Source: VYFG01 sp965204165 (lineage in GTDB: Bacteria; Pseudomonadota; Gammaproteobacteria; Arenicellales; Poriferihabitantaceae). From it: DNA of 64,000 nucleotides. Made by a program: the position numbers and the translations under genes. The stretch is from assembly GCA_965204165.1 (NCBI GenBank), contig OZ241969.1:2604001-2668000 (forward strand). The letters are read 5' to 3'. The notes below the pieces were generated by a model. That model did not search any database and was not told the origin of the DNA. It worked only from the letters and a program-made list of their open reading frames with translations. Positions 61,014 to 64,000 of the stretch are shown piece after piece; position 1 is the first letter of the stretch; each line of letters opens with the position of its first letter.

Positions 61014-62006
61014 ATGAGTTGGCTGGATAAAATCATTCCTCCAAAGATCCAGACCCGGACCGGTCTCGGCAAGCGCGGGGTGCCGGAAGGGCTGTGGAGC
61101 AAATGCGTGTCCTGCCAGGCGGTGCTGTACAAGGAGGAACTGAGCCTCAGCCTGCAGGTGTGCCCCAAGTGCGGACATCACATGCGGCTGGGCGGCCTGG
61201 AGCGCCTGGAGTCGTTCCTCGACGCCGACAGCCTCGAGGCCATCGGCGAGGATGTGCAACCCAAGGACATCCTCAAGTTCCGGGACCAGAAACGCTATCG
61301 TGACCGGCTCGCCGAGGCCCGCAAGTCGAACCGGGCCAGCGAGGCGGTCGTCGGGGCGCACGGCACCCTCAAGGGCGCCCCGGTGGCGGCCCTGGCCTTC
61401 GATTTCTGCTTTCTCGGCGGTTCCATGGGTTCCGTGGTGGGAGAGCGGTTCGTGCGTGCCGCGGATCACAGCCTCGAGCACCGGGTGCCGCTGGTCTGTT
61501 TTTCCGCCTCCGGCGGTGCGCGCATGCAGGAGGCCCTCTACTCCCTCATGCAGATGGCCAAGACCACCGCCGCCATTGCCCGCAACCGGCGCGCAGGCAT
61601 TCCCTTCATCTCCGTGCTCACCGACCCCACCATGGGCGGGGTGTCCGCCAGCCTTGCCATGCTGGGGGATGTCATCATCGCCGAACCCAATGCCCTGGTG
61701 GGGTTCGCGGGACCCCGGGTGATTGAACAGACCGTGCGCCAGACCTTGCCGGACGGCTTCCAGCGGGCGGAGTTTCTGCTGGAACACGGGGCCATCGACA
61801 TGATCGTTGACCGCCGCCAGATACGCGACGAGATTTCCGGCCTCCTGGACAAGTTCGGGTTCGGCGGCCGGCCGGCCGGCGCCGGCGACGGGGCGGATGG
61901 GTCCGGGCCGGACGCGAATGTTCTCGAGGCGGAAATCGTCGACGAGAACCCGCCCCGGGCGACCGGGCCGGCGGCAGATTCCCCGGAGCCCGGGGATTCC
62001 TCCTGA
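61014..62006 (+). CDS. accD: Acetyl-CoA carboxylase carboxyltransferase subunit beta
   Basis: The 330-residue protein has the four-cysteine zinc finger (CVSCQAVLY...CPKCGHHM), then the carboxyltransferase core: FCFLGGSMGSVVGERFVRA, SGGARMQEALYSLMQMAKT, LTDPTMGGVSASLAMLGD, GFAGPRVIEQT. The last 50 residues are a Gly/Ala/Pro-rich tail. It makes malonyl-CoA with AccA, AccB and AccC. Confidence 0.96.
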   Translation: MSWLDKIIPPKIQTRTGLGKRGVPEGLWSKCVSCQAVLYKEELSLSLQVCPKCGHHMRLGGLERLESFLDADSLEAIGEDVQPKDILKFRDQKRYRDRLAEARKSNRASEAVVGAHGTLKGAPVAALAFDFCFLGGSMGSVVGERFVRAADHSLEHRVPLVCFSASGGARMQEALYSLMQMAKTTAAIARNRRAGIPFISVLTDPTMGGVSASLAMLGDVIIAEPNALVGFAGPRVIEQTVRQTLPDGFQRAEFLLEHGAIDMIVDRRQIRDEISGLLDKFGFGGRPAGAGDGADGSGPDANVLEAEIVDENPPRATGPAADSPEPGDSS

Positions 62007-62007
62007 A

Positions 62008-63318
62008 TTGGGTTCTTTCCTGTCGTTCGGCCTTGACGAATGGCTGGACCATATCCAGCGCCAGCACTGGCGCACCATCGACCTGAAGCTCGACCGGGTC
62101 TCCAGGGTCTGGCAGCGGCTCGGAGGCTCCCGTCCGCCCTTCGTCATCACCGTGGCAGGCACCAACGGCAAGGGGTCCTGCGTGGCCATGCTGGAATCCG
62201 TCCTGCGCCGGGCCGGGAACCGCACCGGCAGCTATACCTCGCCGCACCTCGTCCGCTACAACGAACGCATCTGCGTCGATGGCCGGCCGGCCTCCGACGC
62301 CGAGATCGTCGATGCGTTCCGACGCATACAGGCCGCCTGCGGTGATGTCGGCCTGACCTATTTCGAATACGGCACCCTCTGCGCCCTGCTGGTTTTCCGG
62401 GCGCGCTGCGTGGACGTGGCGATCCTCGAGACCGGCATGGGGGGGCGCCTGGATGCGGTGAACATGATCGACAACGACCTCGCCCTGATCACTTCGGTGG
62501 GCCTGGACCACATGCAGTGGCTGGGATCGGACCGGGAGCAGATCGGCAGGGAGAAGGCCGGCGTGATCAGGTCCGGCGCCTTCGTGGTGAGCACCGACCC
62601 GGCGCCCCCCGCCGCCATCGCCGACACCGCGGCGGACCTGGGGGCGCTGCTGCTGCAGGCCGGGGAGCAGTACGCGATCGAACCCGGTCCGGACGGGAAA
62701 ACCTGCCGCTGGCGGAGCGAACACCCGGCAGTGCCGGAAGACTGGCGCCGGCTGGCGGGCCTGCCGCTGCCACTGCCCGGCGACTGGCAGCCGCATAACC
62801 TGGGCGGGACGGTCGCCGCGCTGGCGCTGACGTCGGGCGCCACCGGGGTGGCACCCGTCCACCTGGTCCCGGGGCTGTCCTCGGCCCGGTTGCCGGGACG
62901 CTGCGAGATCGTCGGCCGGGAGCCCCTGACCATCATCGACGTGGCCCATAACGCCGACTCCGCCGCGGGGCTTGCGCGGTTCCTGGACACCAATCCCGTA
63001 CCCGGGGAAACCCACGGGGTCTTCGGCGTGCTGGCCGACAAGGCGCTCCCCGGCGTGCTGGACGACCTCGGGATGCGGGTGAACCGCTGGCACCTGGCCG
63101 GGATCGACGAGGAACGGGGGCAGTCCGGCGAGGCGCTGGCCCGGAAGATGCGGCTGCTGTATCCGGACATGGAGGCGGAAACCTACCGGGATGCGGTGCG
63201 GGCCTTCCAGGGCGCCCGCGCCCAAGCCCGGCCGGTCGACCGGGTGGTGGCCTTTGGTTCATTCCACGTGGTCGGTGATATAATCGGGTCTTTCGAAAGG
63301 ACCAGCGTTCCGCAGTAG
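62008..63318 (+). CDS. folC: Folylpolyglutamate/dihydrofolate synthase
   Basis: The enzyme has the P-loop TVAGTNGKGSCVAMLES, SYTSPHLVRYNERI, ETGMGGRLDAVN, and IDVAHNADSAAG. The best start is TTG 62008 (LGSFLSFGLDEWLDHIQ), just after the accD stop; no ATG in frame precedes the P-loop. It adds glutamates to folate, here likely tied to the GcvT-type C1 enzymes. It is followed by dedD. Confidence 0.92.
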   Translation: MGSFLSFGLDEWLDHIQRQHWRTIDLKLDRVSRVWQRLGGSRPPFVITVAGTNGKGSCVAMLESVLRRAGNRTGSYTSPHLVRYNERICVDGRPASDAEIVDAFRRIQAACGDVGLTYFEYGTLCALLVFRARCVDVAILETGMGGRLDAVNMIDNDLALITSVGLDHMQWLGSDREQIGREKAGVIRSGAFVVSTDPAPPAAIADTAADLGALLLQAGEQYAIEPGPDGKTCRWRSEHPAVPEDWRRLAGLPLPLPGDWQPHNLGGTVAALALTSGATGVAPVHLVPGLSSARLPGRCEIVGREPLTIIDVAHNADSAAGLARFLDTNPVPGETHGVFGVLADKALPGVLDDLGMRVNRWHLAGIDEERGQSGEALARKMRLLYPDMEAETYRDAVRAFQGARAQARPVDRVVAFGSFHVVGDIIGSFERTSVPQ

Positions 63319-63429
63319 CTACACGGCCGCCTGCGCCAACCCCGTCAGCCGGTTTGCCACGTCTCCATGACCGCCCCCCCGATCCCAAGAGCCTGAGTTC
63401 GCCTATCGTTCGCCTTCCCATGCCCGCCG

Positions 63430-64000
63430 ATGCTTAAATCCGCCAAGGGAGCAGAACCCGAATACGAACTGAAGCACCGCATCACCGGTGCGATCATACT
63501 GGTGGCCGCCGCGGTCCTGGTGATTCCCATGCTGCTGTCGGGGCCGGGCCCGGAAGGGGATGGCGACCTCCGGAACCCGGAGTCCTCCTCTCAGTCGCGT
63601 ATCGTGCCGCTGGACCTCAGCGAGATCCTGCCCGCCTCCGGCGAGGGCGGCGAGGATCTCCCGCTCGCGGCCGTGGAGGACCAGCAGCCGACGCTGCTGG
63701 ACCTGACCGAAAACAATGACGGCGAAACCACGCAGGCCGAATCCCGGTCCGTCCCGGACCAGGGCGAGGATGCCCAGGATGAATCCGCCCGGCCCGCGCT
63801 GGTGATGACACGGATTCCGGATACTCCGGAGGAGCAGGCCGAAGCCCAGGCAAGGGCGGACACGGCCGCGAAGGCAGAGAGCCAGGGGGACTGGTTCGTG
63901 CGCGTGGGTACCTTCTCGAAACCGGCCAATGCGGACCGGGTGTTCAAACTGCTGACCGAAAACGGATACGCGCCGAAAAGGACGCCCGTGTCCACCTCCG
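63430..64000 (+). CDS. dedD: DedD/SPOR-domain cell division protein, 3' end outside window
   Basis: From ATG 63430 the protein has a short cytoplasmic start, one membrane helix (about 17-37: RITGAIILVAAAVLVIPML), an acidic Ser/Gln-rich linker and the beginning of a SPOR domain (DWFVRVGTFSKPANADRVFKL). The window ends inside that domain. SPOR domains bind denuded peptidoglycan at the septum. The folC-dedD order is typical of gammaproteobacteria. Confidence 0.88.
   Translation, partial: MLKSAKGAEPEYELKHRITGAIILVAAAVLVIPMLLSGPGPEGDGDLRNPESSSQSRIVPLDLSEILPASGEGGEDLPLAAVEDQQPTLLDLTENNDGETTQAESRSVPDQGEDAQDESARPALVMTRIPDTPEEQAEAQARADTAAKAESQGDWFVRVGTFSKPANADRVFKLLTENGYAPKRTPVSTS

Noticed and set aside
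1..64000. CRISPR arrays and tRNA or rRNA genes
   Set aside because: No regularly spaced repeats, no tRNA cloverleaf and no rRNA segment were seen; the only structural RNA found is the 4.5S RNA.

Overview
The window comes from a GC-rich gammaproteobacterium, probably marine or host-associated. The right edge has the gammaproteobacterial order 4.5S RNA - dnaX - ybaB - recR, followed by truA - trpF - accD - folC - dedD. Other genes typical of that class are hflD, a long fadE, hspQ and oxyR. Several loci handle methylated amines and betaine-type osmolytes, which suggests use of osmolyte-derived carbon and nitrogen.

Layout. 1-6.9 kb: a surface locus with the 3' part of an autotransporter, a TbpB-like lipoprotein, a LuxR-type quorum regulator without a synthase, and a GPP34-like protein. 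8-10 kb: a trimethylamine/dimethylamine dehydrogenase-family flavoprotein. 10-13.3 kb: a conjugation-type TraI-domain gene split by an IS4-type insertion sequence whose transposase carries a DruA-like domain; the ends and target duplication can be read. 13.5-20.8 kb: ERG4/ERG24-type sterol reductase, Sel1 protein, lipoprotein, DUF192 protein, HflD, FadE. 20.8-26.2 kb: a lower-GC accessory patch with two PIN-type toxin-antitoxin pairs, oxyR, hspQ and a HEPN two-gene cassette; the 3' end of oxyR is duplicated 1.3 kb away across vapBC. 26.3-34.6 kb: a PLP desulfhydrase/sulfo-lyase, then a LacI-type regulator divergent from a DUF1989-GcvT fusion and a glycine betaine ABC transporter, with a perfect operator between the -35 and -10 boxes. 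34.6-37.5 kb: 2OG oxygenase, NYN/LOTUS protein, DUF1028, RidA. 37.7-40.4 kb: a bufferin-type RiPP operon (precursor, DUF692/MNIO, DUF2063, DoxX). 40.5-46.5 kb: an unrecognised protein, an M14 deacylase, a GCS2 carboxylate-amine ligase and a convergent two-component pair. 46.8-48.7 kb: a complete second IS (14-bp ends, 9-bp target duplication) splitting a small gene that can be reconstructed. 49.8-54.9 kb: an XRE-cupin regulator and the N-methylglutamate pathway genes mgsA-mgsB-mgsC-gmaS. 55-56.2 kb: class V aminotransferase. 56.4-64 kb: the housekeeping block, lacking trpB and trpA between trpF and accD.

How the genes may work together. Betaine enters through ProXVW and may be demethylated by the folate-dependent GcvT-type enzyme. 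A TMADH-family enzyme may release smaller methylamines. GmaS and MgsABC would carry methylamine to N-methylglutamate. N-methylglutamate dehydrogenase is not in the window and would have to be elsewhere. The links between these separate loci are inference; the family assignments rest on motifs read directly from the sequence.
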